A stretch of DNA of 64,000 nucleotides from Mucilaginibacter achroorhodeus (GCF_007846095.1 NZ_VOEI01000001.1:744001-808000), one strand, 5' to 3'. Numbered from the stretch's first letter, positions 43,939 to 53,624 are shown. Made by a program: numbers and translations. Notes: generated by a model from the letters alone, not told the origin.

Positions 43939-45378
43939 TTATATGATCTTTCCAATTAACGTTGCTGAAGTACATTTCTCTACCAGTACATTGGCGTACT
44001 GGCCGGGTTTGTAGCCTTCCTGTACGGGGAATACAACCATGGCATTTTTGTCGTTACGGCCGCAATAGTCTTGGTCTGATTTTTTTGAGAAACCTTCTAT
44101 CAGCACCCTGTCTACCCTGCCAACATGTTGCTGCAGGCGATAGTGCGATGATTCGCGTTGTTTTGCCACAACCTGGTTCAAACGCACAGCTTTTATAGGC
44201 TCAGGTATGTCATCGGCGTAGCGTTTTGCCGCCAACGTGCCCGGGCGTTCACTGTACATAAACATGTAAGCATAATCATACTGTACGTAATCCATCATGC
44301 TGAGTGTTTCATTATGCTCTTCTTCGGTTTCAGTACAGAAACCGGTGATGATGTCTGTTGAAATGGCACAATCAGGAATAATCCGGCGAATAGCATCCAC
44401 ACGGCCCATATACCATTCGCGGTCGTACGTACGGTTCATCAGCTCAAGCACACGGCTGTTACCGCTTTGCACCGGTAAGTGTATATAATTACAAATGTTA
44501 TCGTATTTAGCAATGGTATGTAAAACCTCGTCGGTAATATCCTTTGGATGCGAGGTAGAAAAGCGCACACGCAGATCAGGGTCAATAAGCGCAACCATTT
44601 CTAATAGGTTAGCAAAGTTTACAATAGGCTCATCTACTAACTGCTCACTACCATCTGCCGACTGTGTGGCACTCCATTTATATGAATCTACATTCTGGCC
44701 TAACAAAGTAACCTCGCGGTAACCCTTATTGAACAGGTCGCGGCATTCCGCTACGATAGAATGCGGGTCGCGGCTGCGTTCGCGGCCACGGGTAAAGGGC
44801 ACCACGCAGAACGAGCACATGTTATCGCACCCACGCATGATTGACACAAATGCATTAATACCATTGCTGTTTAAACGCACAGGGTTAATATCAGCATAGG
44901 TCTCTTCTCTGCTAAGCAGAACGTTTACTGCTTTTTGCCCACCGTCAACTTTGTCTATCAGGTTTGGCAGGTCGCGGTAAGCATCGGGGCCTACTACTAC
45001 ATCCACCAACTTTTCTTCTTCAAGGAATTTGGATTTTAAGCGCTCGGCCATGCAACCCAATACACCTACCACCATACCGGGGTTTTTACCCTTGGCATAA
45101 GCAAACTCTTTAAGGCGGTTACGGACACGGGTTTCAGCATTCTCGCGGATCGAGCAGGTATTGATAAAAACTACATCTGCGTTATTAAAATCGCTTGTCG
45201 TTTCAAAACCCTTTTCGGCCAATATGGATGCAACTATCTCGCTGTCAGAAAAATTCATAGCGCAACCATAGCTTTCAATATAAAGTTTGCGCCCCAGGTT
45301 TTTTTCACCGGGCTCTAATACTAAAGCCTCTCCCTGCCTTGCCTCATCGTGCGTTTTATCCGGTGTAAGGAATTCCAT
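43939..45378 (-). CDS. miaB: tRNA-2-methylthio-N6-dimethylallyladenosine synthase
   Basis: 479 residues from the ATG at 45378. Three parts: an N-terminal UPF0004 domain with [23 protein letters not shown] and VLGCMAERL (auxiliary cluster cysteines); a radical SAM domain with [18 protein letters not shown]; and a C-terminal TRAM domain. MiaB adds the methylthio group at A37 of tRNAs. An ATG at 45414 lies within the probable promoter box and adds a non-family N-terminus. It pairs functionally with the MiaE-like gene at 27915. Confidence 0.96.
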   Translation of the reverse strand: MEFLTPDKTHDEARQGEALVLEPGEKNLGRKLYIESYGCAMNFSDSEIVASILAEKGFETTSDFNNADVVFINTCSIRENAETRVRNRLKEFAYAKGKNPGMVVGVLGCMAERLKSKFLEEEKLVDVVVGPDAYRDLPNLIDKVDGGQKAVNVLLSREETYADINPVRLNSNGINAFVSIMRGCDNMCSFCVVPFTRGRERSRDPHSIVAECRDLFNKGYREVTLLGQNVDSYKWSATQSADGSEQLVDEPIVNFANLLEMVALIDPDLRVRFSTSHPKDITDEVLHTIAKYDNICNYIHLPVQSGNSRVLELMNRTYDREWYMGRVDAIRRIIPDCAISTDIITGFCTETEEEHNETLSMMDYVQYDYAYMFMYSERPGTLAAKRYADDIPEPIKAVRLNQVVAKQRESSHYRLQQHVGRVDRVLIEGFSKKSDQDYCGRNDKNAMVVFPVQEGYKPGQYANVLVEKCTSATLIGKII

Positions 45379-45403
45379 TATTAAGATCTTAAAAAATGAA
45401 CCG

Positions 45404-45411
45404 CAAAAATA
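45404..45411 (-). promoter_or_regulatory. Candidate -7 box for miaB
   Basis: TATTTTTG on the minus strand matches TAnnTTTG and lies 25 nt before the ATG at 45378, supporting that start. No clear -33 TTG. Confidence 0.45.
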
Positions 45412-45516
45412 CATAAAAATTCATTACCAGCGTGACAGTTTGTCAGCGCTTAACAAATTCAGTTTTCTGTTGTTAACACTTTAAGGAATAAGAAACGCTT
45501 ACAGCCACCATTATTT

Positions 45517-47316
45517 ATGGCAGACACAATAAAGAAGAACAGGTGGCTCAAAATGCTGCTCACAGCATTGGGAATAATTTTGATAGTGGTACTGATACCT
45601 GTGCTATTCCTCAACAATTACCTCGAAAACAAACTCTCTGAAAAGTTAAAAACCGCTGTAAGCAAAGGCAGCGACAGCATGTACAGTATTGATTTTAGCG
45701 ATATAAAATTAAACGTACTCCGCGGTAGGGCAACATTCTACAGTATCCGTTTAAACCCTTCGGTGGATGTCTATAGAGCAAAACGAAAGCGGAAAGAGCG
45801 TGTCCCAAACAGCCTTTATCAATTACAGGTGCAACGCCTTATAATATCGGGTGTAAAAGTAACAGACCTTCTATTCAACAAAAATCTGCAAATTTCCCGC
45901 ATTACGCTGGATATGCCTGATATAACCGCAAGCAAATATGCCAATCAACCCGATAGCAATAAAAAAGATGACCGAACCCTTTATCAAAAAATTGAAAAGA
46001 CCTTTAAGCTGGTAAGCGTAGGCGAATTGAGGCTTGGCGACGTCCATTTAAAAAAAATTGACTATACCGGCCCCAAACCAGCTATATCCGAATTGAAAAA
46101 TATGGATATTATGGGTAGCAACTTGCTGATAGATCCTACATCGGAAAGTGATACTACACGTTTTCTATTCTTTAAAAATATCACAACCAAATTTCACAAC
46201 TATAAAAGTAAATCTGCCGACGGGCTGTACTCGTTTAAGGTGAGATCAGCAGAGCTCTCAACCCAAACAAAAAAACTAATTGTTAAGGGGATTGATCTTA
46301 TACCTGTAGCTTACCCTGCTTTTTTTAGCAAAAGCAAAAACGACAGGTTCGATCTCCATATCGATAATATGGTATTGTACAATTTTGATTACGATGGCTT
46401 TCAGCGAGACCAAAGCATTGACGTACAAAAACTTATAATTGATCAAGGTAATTTTGGTTTATATAGTAACTACAATGGCCCCTTGCCAACTACAGACAGG
46501 CTTGTCACATTCCCCAATTGGGCTATCCGTAATAAAATTCCTTTTCCTGTCAATGTAGATACGCTTGAAATAAAACGTATGAATTTTAGCTACGCTGAGC
46601 GGAACCAAAATACGATGAAATTTGGTCACCTTAAATTCAATAACATCAACGGGAGATTATTAAATATTACAAACCGGAAGGAGCTGCTTAAAAAGAACAA
46701 CATTGCCACTGCAGATATCAGCAGCACATTTTTGGGAAACAGTAGGTTCGATATCCACTTTGCTTTTAATCTAAGCGATGCGGCCTATAGTTACAGCTAT
46801 AAAGGCCATCTTGCCCCTATGGACTTATCGGCTATAAACCCGGTATTGATGCCGCTTGGTATGGTGAAAGTTACTAAGGGCCATTTAACTTCCCTTGACT
46901 TTAATATATACAGCACACAAAAGATCTCTAAAGGTATAGTCTCTCTTTTATATAAAGACCTTAGCGTAGATATGCTTAGGCCCAACTACACTAAAAATAT
47001 GCTGTTAACAGCCCTGGTAAATACCGTTGTGCTTAAGCATGATAACCCTGATGACGGCAATACTACACCCCGACTGGCTAACGTGGTTTACATTCGTCCT
47101 AAGAACTTTCCTTTCTTTAAAACAGTATGGCATGTACTGCTTAATGGCATTAAGAACTGCGCAGGTGTAGGCCCGGCACAAGAAAAAAAATTGAATGCAC
47201 AGCAGGATACAGAAGACCAGAAAGAACAAGAGAAGATCATCAAAAAAGCAATAAAGAAAAAAAAGGAAGAGGATAAGAATTTTAGAGAGCAGCTAAAAAA
47301 GGAAAAGAAGAATTGA
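45517..47316 (+). CDS. AsmA-like membrane-anchored envelope protein
   Basis: 599 residues with a single N-terminal membrane anchor (about 12-33) and a long beta-rich periplasmic part. Motifs such as DFSDIKLNVLRGRATFYSI and repeated paired strands resemble AsmA/DUF748-type proteins thought to guide lipids between membranes. The C-terminus is a highly charged Lys/Glu tail (about 565-599). It is convergent with the mlaEFD lipid transporter, a suggestive neighbour, but no partner has been shown. Confidence 0.65.
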   Translation: MADTIKKNRWLKMLLTALGIILIVVLIPVLFLNNYLENKLSEKLKTAVSKGSDSMYSIDFSDIKLNVLRGRATFYSIRLNPSVDVYRAKRKRKERVPNSLYQLQVQRLIISGVKVTDLLFNKNLQISRITLDMPDITASKYANQPDSNKKDDRTLYQKIEKTFKLVSVGELRLGDVHLKKIDYTGPKPAISELKNMDIMGSNLLIDPTSESDTTRFLFFKNITTKFHNYKSKSADGLYSFKVRSAELSTQTKKLIVKGIDLIPVAYPAFFSKSKNDRFDLHIDNMVLYNFDYDGFQRDQSIDVQKLIIDQGNFGLYSNYNGPLPTTDRLVTFPNWAIRNKIPFPVNVDTLEIKRMNFSYAERNQNTMKFGHLKFNNINGRLLNITNRKELLKKNNIATADISSTFLGNSRFDIHFAFNLSDAAYSYSYKGHLAPMDLSAINPVLMPLGMVKVTKGHLTSLDFNIYSTQKISKGIVSLLYKDLSVDMLRPNYTKNMLLTALVNTVVLKHDNPDDGNTTPRLANVVYIRPKNFPFFKTVWHVLLNGIKNCAGVGPAQEKKLNAQQDTEDQKEQEKIIKKAIKKKKEEDKNFREQLKKEKKN

Positions 47317-47340
47317 TGTAGAAATAATAGTGCTTAAGAT

Positions 47341-47377
47341 AACAAAGGCGATGATTGCTCATCGCCTTTGTTATTTT
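47341..47377. terminator. Bidirectional intrinsic terminator
   Basis: AACAAAGGCGATGA (47341-47354) pairs with TCATCGCCTTTGTT (47359-47372), a perfect 14-bp stem with a 4-nt loop, followed by ATTTTTA. It separates the convergent AsmA-like and mlaD genes. Confidence 0.9.
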
Positions 47378-48366
47378 TACATTGCTTTTTTCAAGCTGTC
47401 CTGTTTCGCTTTCTCTCGCTTTTTAAAGAAACCTTTAAGCAGGAAATTGTGCTGCACTGCCTCAAGGTCGTCGTTTAATTTTACTGAGCTTTGTTGCAAG
47501 TAGTTCATAGTACTTTTTACCTGCGTTGCCATTTTAGGATCATTTAACAAGACGCCCAGGGCATTATCAGTGGTGTTAAGCTTGTTTGATGCTTTATTCA
47601 GGTTATCTGTAAGTGTGCTGGCATTTGCTGCAGCTTCCTGCAATTTGGTAACCGATGAACGGATACGATTGAATGTAATGGTATCTGTAAGTACGTTATC
47701 AGCAAAACCACCCTTGGTATTTATCTTTTGGCTAAAGCTGTTCAACTGCATGGCCATTTTTGATGCGTTTGTTGTTGCACTTGCCAGGTTACGCATGGTA
47801 AGCTTTAACTGGTTACCCATGGTACTATCTGCAAGCAATGCACCAACGGTACCCTTACCTGACAAAATATCTTTGCTCAGCGTTTTAAAATCATTGGTTA
47901 TGGCCAGGATGTTCTGGTTATTTTGTTGCAGGGTTTTCATGATATCATCGGTAGACAATAACTTTTCTGATTGTAAAACATCACCATCCTGTACAATAGG
48001 CGCCTGCGGGCTGCCGCCGTCTATCACGATGATCTTGTTACCGATAAAACCATCGCTGCTAATGCGCACACCTGCGTTACGGTGAATGTAAGACTGGGTT
48101 GCTGCATCTATGCTCATGATCACATCTACCTCGTGCAAGCCTGTAAATTTGATCTCTTTAATGGTACCCACCTTAACGCCGGAGAACCACACGTTGTTAC
48201 CTTTTTTAAGCCCTGCAACATCGTTGAACTTTGAACTGATGTGAATGCTTTTTACGAAGGTTTTTTGTGACCCGCCAAGGGTTAGTACGCCCAGTACAAA
48301 TACTGCAACGCCTAAAAACACAAATACCCCTACAATTATTGATTTTTTACTTTCTGCTGCGTCCAT
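47377..48366 (-). CDS. mlaD: MCE-family lipid-binding protein (MlaD-like)
   Basis: 329 residues. One N-terminal membrane anchor (about 9-30) and an MCE domain with FNDVAGLKKGNNVWFSGVKVG and IRISSDGFIGNKIIVIDGG. The C-terminal half is a helical coiled region (about 140-300). MCE proteins form hexameric rings that carry phospholipids between the membranes. It is last of the mlaE-mlaF-mlaD operon. In Bacteroidota the exact cargo and direction are not settled. Confidence 0.92.
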   Translation of the reverse strand: MDAAESKKSIIVGVFVFLGVAVFVLGVLTLGGSQKTFVKSIHISSKFNDVAGLKKGNNVWFSGVKVGTIKEIKFTGLHEVDVIMSIDAATQSYIHRNAGVRISSDGFIGNKIIVIDGGSPQAPIVQDGDVLQSEKLLSTDDIMKTLQQNNQNILAITNDFKTLSKDILSGKGTVGALLADSTMGNQLKLTMRNLASATTNASKMAMQLNSFSQKINTKGGFADNVLTDTITFNRIRSSVTKLQEAAANASTLTDNLNKASNKLNTTDNALGVLLNDPKMATQVKSTMNYLQQSSVKLNDDLEAVQHNFLLKGFFKKREKAKQDSLKKAM

Positions 48367-48382
48367 AATGGATACTATATCT

Positions 48383-49156
48383 TTATTCTATAAAATTATA
48401 ATCATAAAAAGGTTTCACGCGGGCATCATCCGTTGCAAAAACCTCGTCAAAAGAACCAACCCGCTGAAACTGTCCATCAAGCAACATCGCCACACGGTCG
48501 CCCACCATTTTAGCACAGGTAAGGTCGTGTGTAATAACTATTGATGATGTATTATAGCGCTGCTGCACTTCGTTTATCAATTCGTTTATCTCAATGCAAG
48601 TGATAGGGTCCAAACCAGCCGTAGGCTCATCATACAACATTATCTCCGGGTTAAGGATCAGTGTACGCGCTATACCGATACGTTTACGCTGCCCGCCAGA
48701 TAGTTCTGACGGCATCTGGTTGATGGTTTGCGATAAGCCAACTGCATCCAAAACGCTGTGTACGTTGGTGTCTATCTCCTTGCGGGTGATTCCTTTGCGG
48801 TTACGCACTAATGGAAACTCCAGGTTTTTGCGCACTGTCATACTATCATACAATGCGCTGTTCTGAAAAGAGAAGCCAATGCGGATACGCAATGCTTCCA
48901 TTTCCTTTTCTGTTATGGTGGTTAACTCATTTCCCAACACGTTGATGGTACCGGTATCAGGGTAAAGCATGCCCGATATCAGCTTGATCAATACAGATTT
49001 ACCTGTACCGGAGCGGCCTAACACTACCAGGTTCTCGCCCTGGTAAAGATCAAGATCGATACCGCGCAGTACGTGATAATCGCCAAACGATTTTTGCAAC
49101 CCGCGGATGCGGATCACCTCGTTATTCATGTCGATATTTGCCTTTTGCTTTTCCAT
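48383..49156 (-). CDS. mlaF: ABC transporter ATPase (MlaF-like)
   Basis: 257 residues. Walker A GRSGTGKSVLIKLI, signature LSGGQRKRIGIART, Walker B IMLYDEPTAGLDP and the switch His in SIVITHDL are all intact. It powers the lipid transporter made with the permease 6 nt upstream and the MCE protein 16 nt downstream. Typical of the Ttg2A/MlaF subgroup. Confidence 0.94.
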   Translation of the reverse strand: MEKQKANIDMNNEVIRIRGLQKSFGDYHVLRGIDLDLYQGENLVVLGRSGTGKSVLIKLISGMLYPDTGTINVLGNELTTITEKEMEALRIRIGFSFQNSALYDSMTVRKNLEFPLVRNRKGITRKEIDTNVHSVLDAVGLSQTINQMPSELSGGQRKRIGIARTLILNPEIMLYDEPTAGLDPITCIEINELINEVQQRYNTSSIVITHDLTCAKMVGDRVAMLLDGQFQRVGSFDEVFATDDARVKPFYDYNFIE

Positions 49157-49162
49157 TTTATA

Positions 49163-49972
49163 TTAGCGGAACCATCCGGCTATCTGTACAATTAAAACTT
49201 CTTCAATAAACACAATAAACATTGCTGTTACCACTGCGCCGTTAGCAGCTTTACCAACGCCCTCGGTACCCTTGGTTGAATTATACCCCTGGTAACATCC
49301 AACTATACCAATAGTAAAGCCAAAAACTACAGCCTTAGCCAACGATGCCCAAATATCCACAAAGGTTATAGGCTCAAAGGCCTGCTCAATAAACGTAGCG
49401 TAGCTGGTGCCCTCGTTTTGTGCTATGTTCAAATACCCGCCGAACAAGGCAATAAGTGCTACATAAGTAGCTAACAATGGTATAGTGAATGTTGTAGCAA
49501 TAACACGTGTACATACCAAAAATTTAAAGGGCTTGGTGCCGGATACCTCCATAGCATCAATTTGCTCGGTAACCCGCATAGAGCCTAATTCCGCACCTAT
49601 GCTTGAACCCACCTTGCCGGCTGCGATAAGCGCCGTTACCAATGGTGCAAGTGCCTTCATGATAGCGATAGATACCAGTGACGGCAGCCATGATGTTGCA
49701 CCAAATTCTGTGAGTGAAGGGCGGCTTTGCTTGGTAAAGATAACCCCAATGATAAAACCGGTAAGGGTTATCAGCGTGAATGACCTAACGCCGGTTTCAT
49801 AACATTGCCTTACCACTTCTTTAAACTCGTAAGGCGGTAGAAAAACTTCCTTAAAAAAACGAATTACAAAGGCATAGATACGGTACAGCATCAGGAAAAA
49901 ATCTGATATTGCGTTTCCAATTTTTTTAAAGCGCGATGGCGCTGTGCCTGATGTCGATTCTGTGCCTTCCAT
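49163..49972 (-). CDS. mlaE: ABC transporter permease (MlaE-like)
   Basis: 269 residues from the ATG at 49972. Five or so membrane segments with the family marks SVGSIGAELGSMRVTEQIDAMEVSGTKP (first part) and GFTIGIVGCYQGYN. It is the inner-membrane channel of the MCE lipid transporter. A frame extending to 50092 crosses a -7 promoter box (49981-49988) and its extra residues look non-coding. First gene of the mlaEFD operon. Confidence 0.92.
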   Translation of the reverse strand: MEGTESTSGTAPSRFKKIGNAISDFFLMLYRIYAFVIRFFKEVFLPPYEFKEVVRQCYETGVRSFTLITLTGFIIGVIFTKQSRPSLTEFGATSWLPSLVSIAIMKALAPLVTALIAAGKVGSSIGAELGSMRVTEQIDAMEVSGTKPFKFLVCTRVIATTFTIPLLATYVALIALFGGYLNIAQNEGTSYATFIEQAFEPITFVDIWASLAKAVVFGFTIGIVGCYQGYNSTKGTEGVGKAANGAVVTAMFIVFIEEVLIVQIAGWFR

Positions 49973-49980
49973 TAACTGGG

Positions 49981-49988
49981 CAAAGGTA
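49981..49988 (-). promoter_or_regulatory. Promoter -7 box for mlaEFD
   Basis: TACCTTTG on the minus strand matches TAnnTTTG, 8 nt before the chosen mlaE ATG at 49972, implying a very short leader. Confidence 0.5.
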
Positions 49989-50199
49989 TAATTTACGTAA
50001 GATATAGAAACCCGGATTGACCGATTTGTTTCAAAAGTTAAATCAGTTAATTGTAATAATTGTTTTAATGCAGGCATTAAGTTGATACACAAGTATGTTG
50101 TATAATCATTTAGGCTATAATTTGATTAGGGATAGGAACGTTCAAACTTTCGCGTTCATGGTCTTTAAACTTTATCTTAGATTTTAAAATTGAGGTGAA

Positions 50200-51342
50200 A
50201 TGAGTTTGCGATTTAGTATCTGCCGCCAGTGTTTTTTGTTGATTATAACGGTTTTTACAACGCTTTGGCTGCCGGCAAATGCACAGTTATTTAACCCCAG
50301 CGACCCGCAAGCTACTAACGAAACCAGGCAACTTTACTACAGTATGCAGCGCCTTAAAGGGGCAGGTACCATATTTGGCCACCATGATGATACTGCTTAT
50401 GGCGTTGGCTGGTGCTTTGTAAAAGATCAGTCTGACGTAAAAAGCGTTACCGGAACCTATCCGGCCATTTACGGCTGGGACCTGGCTAAGATAGAACACG
50501 ACAGCGTTCGCGATATAAACGGCGTACCTTTTAAATATCAAAAACAACTGGTACAGGAGGCCTACCGCCGGGGCGGCATCAATACATTTTGCTGGCACAT
50601 GGATAACCCTGCCAATGGTAAAACCGCATGGGATACCAGCATGCGTACCGTTGCAACCATATTGCCCGGCGGGGAGCATCACGAGACCTACAAGCAATGG
50701 CTTGATAAGGCAGCCGCCTACATGGCCAACCTAAACGGTGATGACGGAGAGCAGATACCTATCCTTTTTCGCCCTTTTCATGAGTTGACCGGCAACTGGT
50801 TTTGGTGGTGTGCCAACACAAGCACCCCGGAAGAGTTTAAGCAGCTATGGCGATTCACTATCGATTACCTGCGCCAGACCAGAAAACTGCATAATCTGCT
50901 CATCGTTTTTTCTGAAGCTGATTTTAACAGCGAGGAAGAGTTTATGCAACGCTACCCCGGCAACGGCTATGTAGATTTTATAGGCTTTGATAATTATTGT
51001 TATAAGAATGTTGAGGACTACAAATACAACCTTAATAAGCGACTGGACATTATTGATGGCATTGCCAAACGCAATAATAAGCTTACCTGCCTGCCCGAGA
51101 CAGGATATGAACAAATTCCGCAAGCCAATTGGTGGACTACCGTACTGCAACCCATACTTGCCAACCATCAGCCATCATACGCTATGGTTTGGCGCAACGG
51201 CCGCCCCGACCATTACTATGCCCCCTACCCAGGACAGATAAGCGAGGCTGATTTCAAGAAGTTCTTTGCCAGTCCGCAGGTGATATTTGAGAATAGGATA
51301 GCGCCACTGGGTGTGTATGGGAAGTACGTGTTAAAGAAGTAA
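50200..51342 (+). CDS. Secreted GH26 beta-mannanase
   Basis: 380 residues with a Sec signal (ending LPANAQ, about 29). The GH26 barrel opens with GTIFGHHDDTAYGVGW; the acid/base Glu195 is in FRPFHELTGNWFWW and the nucleophile Glu300 in LPETGYEQ. Family members cut beta-1,4-mannan. It is not beside the susCD pair, 37 kb away, so it is not part of an evident utilisation locus here. Length suggests a catalytic domain only, with no carbohydrate-binding module. Confidence 0.92.
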   Translation: MSLRFSICRQCFLLIITVFTTLWLPANAQLFNPSDPQATNETRQLYYSMQRLKGAGTIFGHHDDTAYGVGWCFVKDQSDVKSVTGTYPAIYGWDLAKIEHDSVRDINGVPFKYQKQLVQEAYRRGGINTFCWHMDNPANGKTAWDTSMRTVATILPGGEHHETYKQWLDKAAAYMANLNGDDGEQIPILFRPFHELTGNWFWWCANTSTPEEFKQLWRFTIDYLRQTRKLHNLLIVFSEADFNSEEEFMQRYPGNGYVDFIGFDNYCYKNVEDYKYNLNKRLDIIDGIAKRNNKLTCLPETGYEQIPQANWWTTVLQPILANHQPSYAMVWRNGRPDHYYAPYPGQISEADFKKFFASPQVIFENRIAPLGVYGKYVLKK

Positions 51343-51344
51343 GT

Positions 51345-51447
51345 TCTTGCCTCGCCCTTGCGAGGAGGCGTAGCCGATGTGACAATCCTCGATTGGTAGA
51401 GCTGCTCTATAAGTCGGGGATTGCCGCGCTACCGCTCGCAATGACGG
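51345..51447. repeat. REP-like intergenic palindrome
   Basis: After the mannanase stop, GCGAGGAGGCG...CGCTCGCAATGACGG contains nested inverted segments, among them AATCCTCG and CGGGGATT around a central AGAGCTGCTCT palindrome. It resembles scattered intergenic repeats of Bacteroidota (compare GCGTCATTGCGAGG near 361). It fills the gap to ispG. Confidence 0.5.
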
Positions 51448-51456
51448 GCCATGTAG

Positions 51457-53523
51457 TTAGATATCTTCCACCGCATCAATCCAATTCCCGTCGCTTTTGA
51501 TGATATCAATGAGTTCATCAAGCGCTTTATCAGTATTAACATTTTTCTTCACCACTTCCTTGCCGCGGTACAGCGTGATCTTATCCGGCCCCGAACCAAC
51601 ATAGCCGTAATCAGCATCGGCCATTTCACCAGGACCATTTACAATGCAACCCATAATACCGATCTTTAATCCTTTAAGGTGGCTTGTACGGCTGCGGATC
51701 ATTTGTGTGGTCACCATCAGATCGAACAAAGTACGGCCACAGCTTGGGCATGATATGTATTCGGTTTTAGAGATACGCGAGCGCGTGGCTTGTAAAATAC
51801 CGAAAGCGGTTGAAGTTATTACATCTACCGGCAATTGAGGTGCATCAATCCATATACCGTCGCCAAAACCATCAACCAGCAGAGCACCAAGGTCTGTTGA
51901 GGCGAAGAGTTGTAAATTGGTATTGAGATCTGAGAAGTGAGATGTGAGATCCGCTTCCTCGTTTTGACTTTTGGATTTTGGATTTGGGCTTTCAAAATCA
52001 TAAGTACGCTTAACAATAACCGGTACATCGAGGCCCATCTCCAGCATTTTAAGGAAGAACGAACGCTGATCGGCCATGCCGTGGAGTTCGGTAGTTTCCA
52101 GTACAAATACCAAAGATCTATCTAAAGGAATAGCGCCAAAAGCTTCGGTTTCTAAATCATGATGAGTTATGCGTACCAGGTTAAGTGCCGATGAACGGTC
52201 TGCATCTGCTGCGGCATATTCTTCAAGCGTGAACAGCGGGTGGCAAAGCATTTTGTTAACCAGCTTTTTCCAGGTGTTGTAGTTGTAAAGCTGGCGCAGG
52301 TTACCCGGCATGTTAAACGATGGCAAACTATCTCCCAGGAAAACAAAATCGACTGATTGCTCGCCCATGTTATACTTATCCAACAACGGCGAATAAATGT
52401 AGCCGGCTGCATTCAACACCGATGGATCTTTAAGATTAGCGTGCTGCAGATCTATTACCACACGCGGCACCATGTGCCCGCCTATAAAGGCGTTGGCCTC
52501 GTAGGTTTCGCGTTTTTTATATTCATAAGGAGAGTATAAAAGCCTCTCCCCAGCCCTCTCCAAAGGAGAGGAAGCTGTTTCATTCTTTTGACTTTCGACT
52601 TTTGACTTTTGACTTCTAAGCGCGTAGCGCTGAACTAAAGCAATTGCAACCGGCGCTTCTGCTTCGGGTTCTTCGGTTAATGATACGCGCACTGTATCGC
52701 CGAGGCCATCCTCCAATAATGTACCTATGCCCACGGCAGATTTGATACGGCCATCCTCACCGTCGCCGGCTTCGGTAACGCCAAGGTGTAACGGGTAATT
52801 CATGCCTTCGGCCACCATGGTTTCAACCAGTAACCTGTAAGCTTGTACCATAACCTGCGGGTTACTGCTTTTCATGGATACTACCAGGTTATAGTAATTC
52901 AGTTCCTCGCACATGCGGATAAATTCCATGGCACTTTCTACCATCCCCTGTGGGGTATCGCCATAACGGCTCATGATGCGATCGCTTAGTGAGCCGTGGT
53001 TAGTGCCTATGCGCATGGCAGTACCATATTCCTTGCAAACGCCCACCAAAGGTTTAAACTTTTGAAATATGCGTTCTAACTCGGCCCTGTACTCAAGATC
53101 GGTATAGTCTATCTGGTCAAATTTCTTTTTATCGGCGTAGTTACCGGGATTTACACGTACTTTCTCTACTATGCGGGCAGCAACTTCGGCCGCGTTAGGC
53201 GTAAAGTGTATATCGGCAACAAGCGGCACATTGCATCCGCGCATGCGGAGCTGCTTTTTTATTTCGGCCAGGTTATTGGCTTCTTTAATGCTTGGTGCGG
53301 TAATGCGCACATACTCGCAGCCGGCGTTAACCATACGGATGGTCTGCTCAACGGTACCAATTGTATCCATGGTATCGGTAGTGGTCATGCTTTGTATGCG
53401 GATGGGGTTATTGCCACCCATAGGCACATCGCCAATAAATACTTCGCGAGTAACGAAGCGCGAATAATCTGTTAGCGAATTACAATATTTACCGGGCAGC
53501 ACTTTAACGGCATCAGCATTCAT
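51457..53523 (-). CDS. ispG: 4-hydroxy-3-methylbut-2-en-1-yl diphosphate synthase, with two repeat-derived insertions
   Basis: 688 residues, the long IspG form with an extra central domain. It reduces MEcPP to HMBPP in the MEP isoprenoid pathway using a 4Fe-4S cluster. The N-terminal barrel has GGNNPIRIQSMTTTDT and VNPGNYADKKKFD; the cluster cysteines are in SCPSCGR and IMGCIVNGPGEMADADYGYVG. Two stretches do not look like enzyme sequence: one around SQKSKVESQKNE and SPLERAGERLL (DNA 52541-52617), the other SPNPKSKSQNEEADLTS (DNA 51925-51993). Both correspond to intergenic-type repeats and keep the frame. The enzyme should still be active, as the core motifs are intact. Confidence 0.95.
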   Translation of the reverse strand: MNADAVKVLPGKYCNSLTDYSRFVTREVFIGDVPMGGNNPIRIQSMTTTDTMDTIGTVEQTIRMVNAGCEYVRITAPSIKEANNLAEIKKQLRMRGCNVPLVADIHFTPNAAEVAARIVEKVRVNPGNYADKKKFDQIDYTDLEYRAELERIFQKFKPLVGVCKEYGTAMRIGTNHGSLSDRIMSRYGDTPQGMVESAMEFIRMCEELNYYNLVVSMKSSNPQVMVQAYRLLVETMVAEGMNYPLHLGVTEAGDGEDGRIKSAVGIGTLLEDGLGDTVRVSLTEEPEAEAPVAIALVQRYALRSQKSKVESQKNETASSPLERAGERLLYSPYEYKKRETYEANAFIGGHMVPRVVIDLQHANLKDPSVLNAAGYIYSPLLDKYNMGEQSVDFVFLGDSLPSFNMPGNLRQLYNYNTWKKLVNKMLCHPLFTLEEYAAADADRSSALNLVRITHHDLETEAFGAIPLDRSLVFVLETTELHGMADQRSFFLKMLEMGLDVPVIVKRTYDFESPNPKSKSQNEEADLTSHFSDLNTNLQLFASTDLGALLVDGFGDGIWIDAPQLPVDVITSTAFGILQATRSRISKTEYISCPSCGRTLFDLMVTTQMIRSRTSHLKGLKIGIMGCIVNGPGEMADADYGYVGSGPDKITLYRGKEVVKKNVNTDKALDELIDIIKSDGNWIDAVEDI
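51925..51993. repeat. Two heptad arrays in frame inside ispG
   Basis: Positions 51925-51952 are four 7-nt units of GAGATNT type; 51966-51993 are four units of GACTTTT/GGATTTT type. The whole block is 69 nt, exactly 23 codons. The second unit matches the intergenic pair at 37058-37082. On the coding strand it is read as a Ser/Lys/Asn-rich insert. Confidence 0.75.
52541..52617. repeat. CTCTCC palindrome plus heptad array in frame inside ispG
   Basis: CCTCTCC (52555-52561) and GGAGAGG (52565-52571) form the palindrome known from intergenic DNA at 131-231 and 59971-60045. A 28-nt array of four GACTTTT-type units follows at 52590-52617. Read on the coding strand it gives SPLERAGERLL and SQKSKVESQK. 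Confidence 0.75.
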
Positions 53524-53613
53524 GCAGGCGTGGAATTAGATGAGCACAAATTTACGAAAGAAGTTTAGATGTTAAACGTTTCTAAGTACTATGATGTTCT
53601 GACAACAATTAGT

Positions 53614-53621
53614 TAAATTTG
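53614..53621 (+). promoter_or_regulatory. Promoter -7 box abutting the antitoxin gene
   Basis: TAAATTTG matches TAnnTTTG and ends 3 nt before the ATG at 53625, implying a leaderless or nearly leaderless toxin-antitoxin transcript. Confidence 0.5.
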
Positions 53622-53624
53622 AAT

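Noticed and set aside
50200..51342. Mannanase as part of the susCD utilisation locus
   Set aside because: It lies 37 kb from susCD on the other strand with unrelated core genes between.
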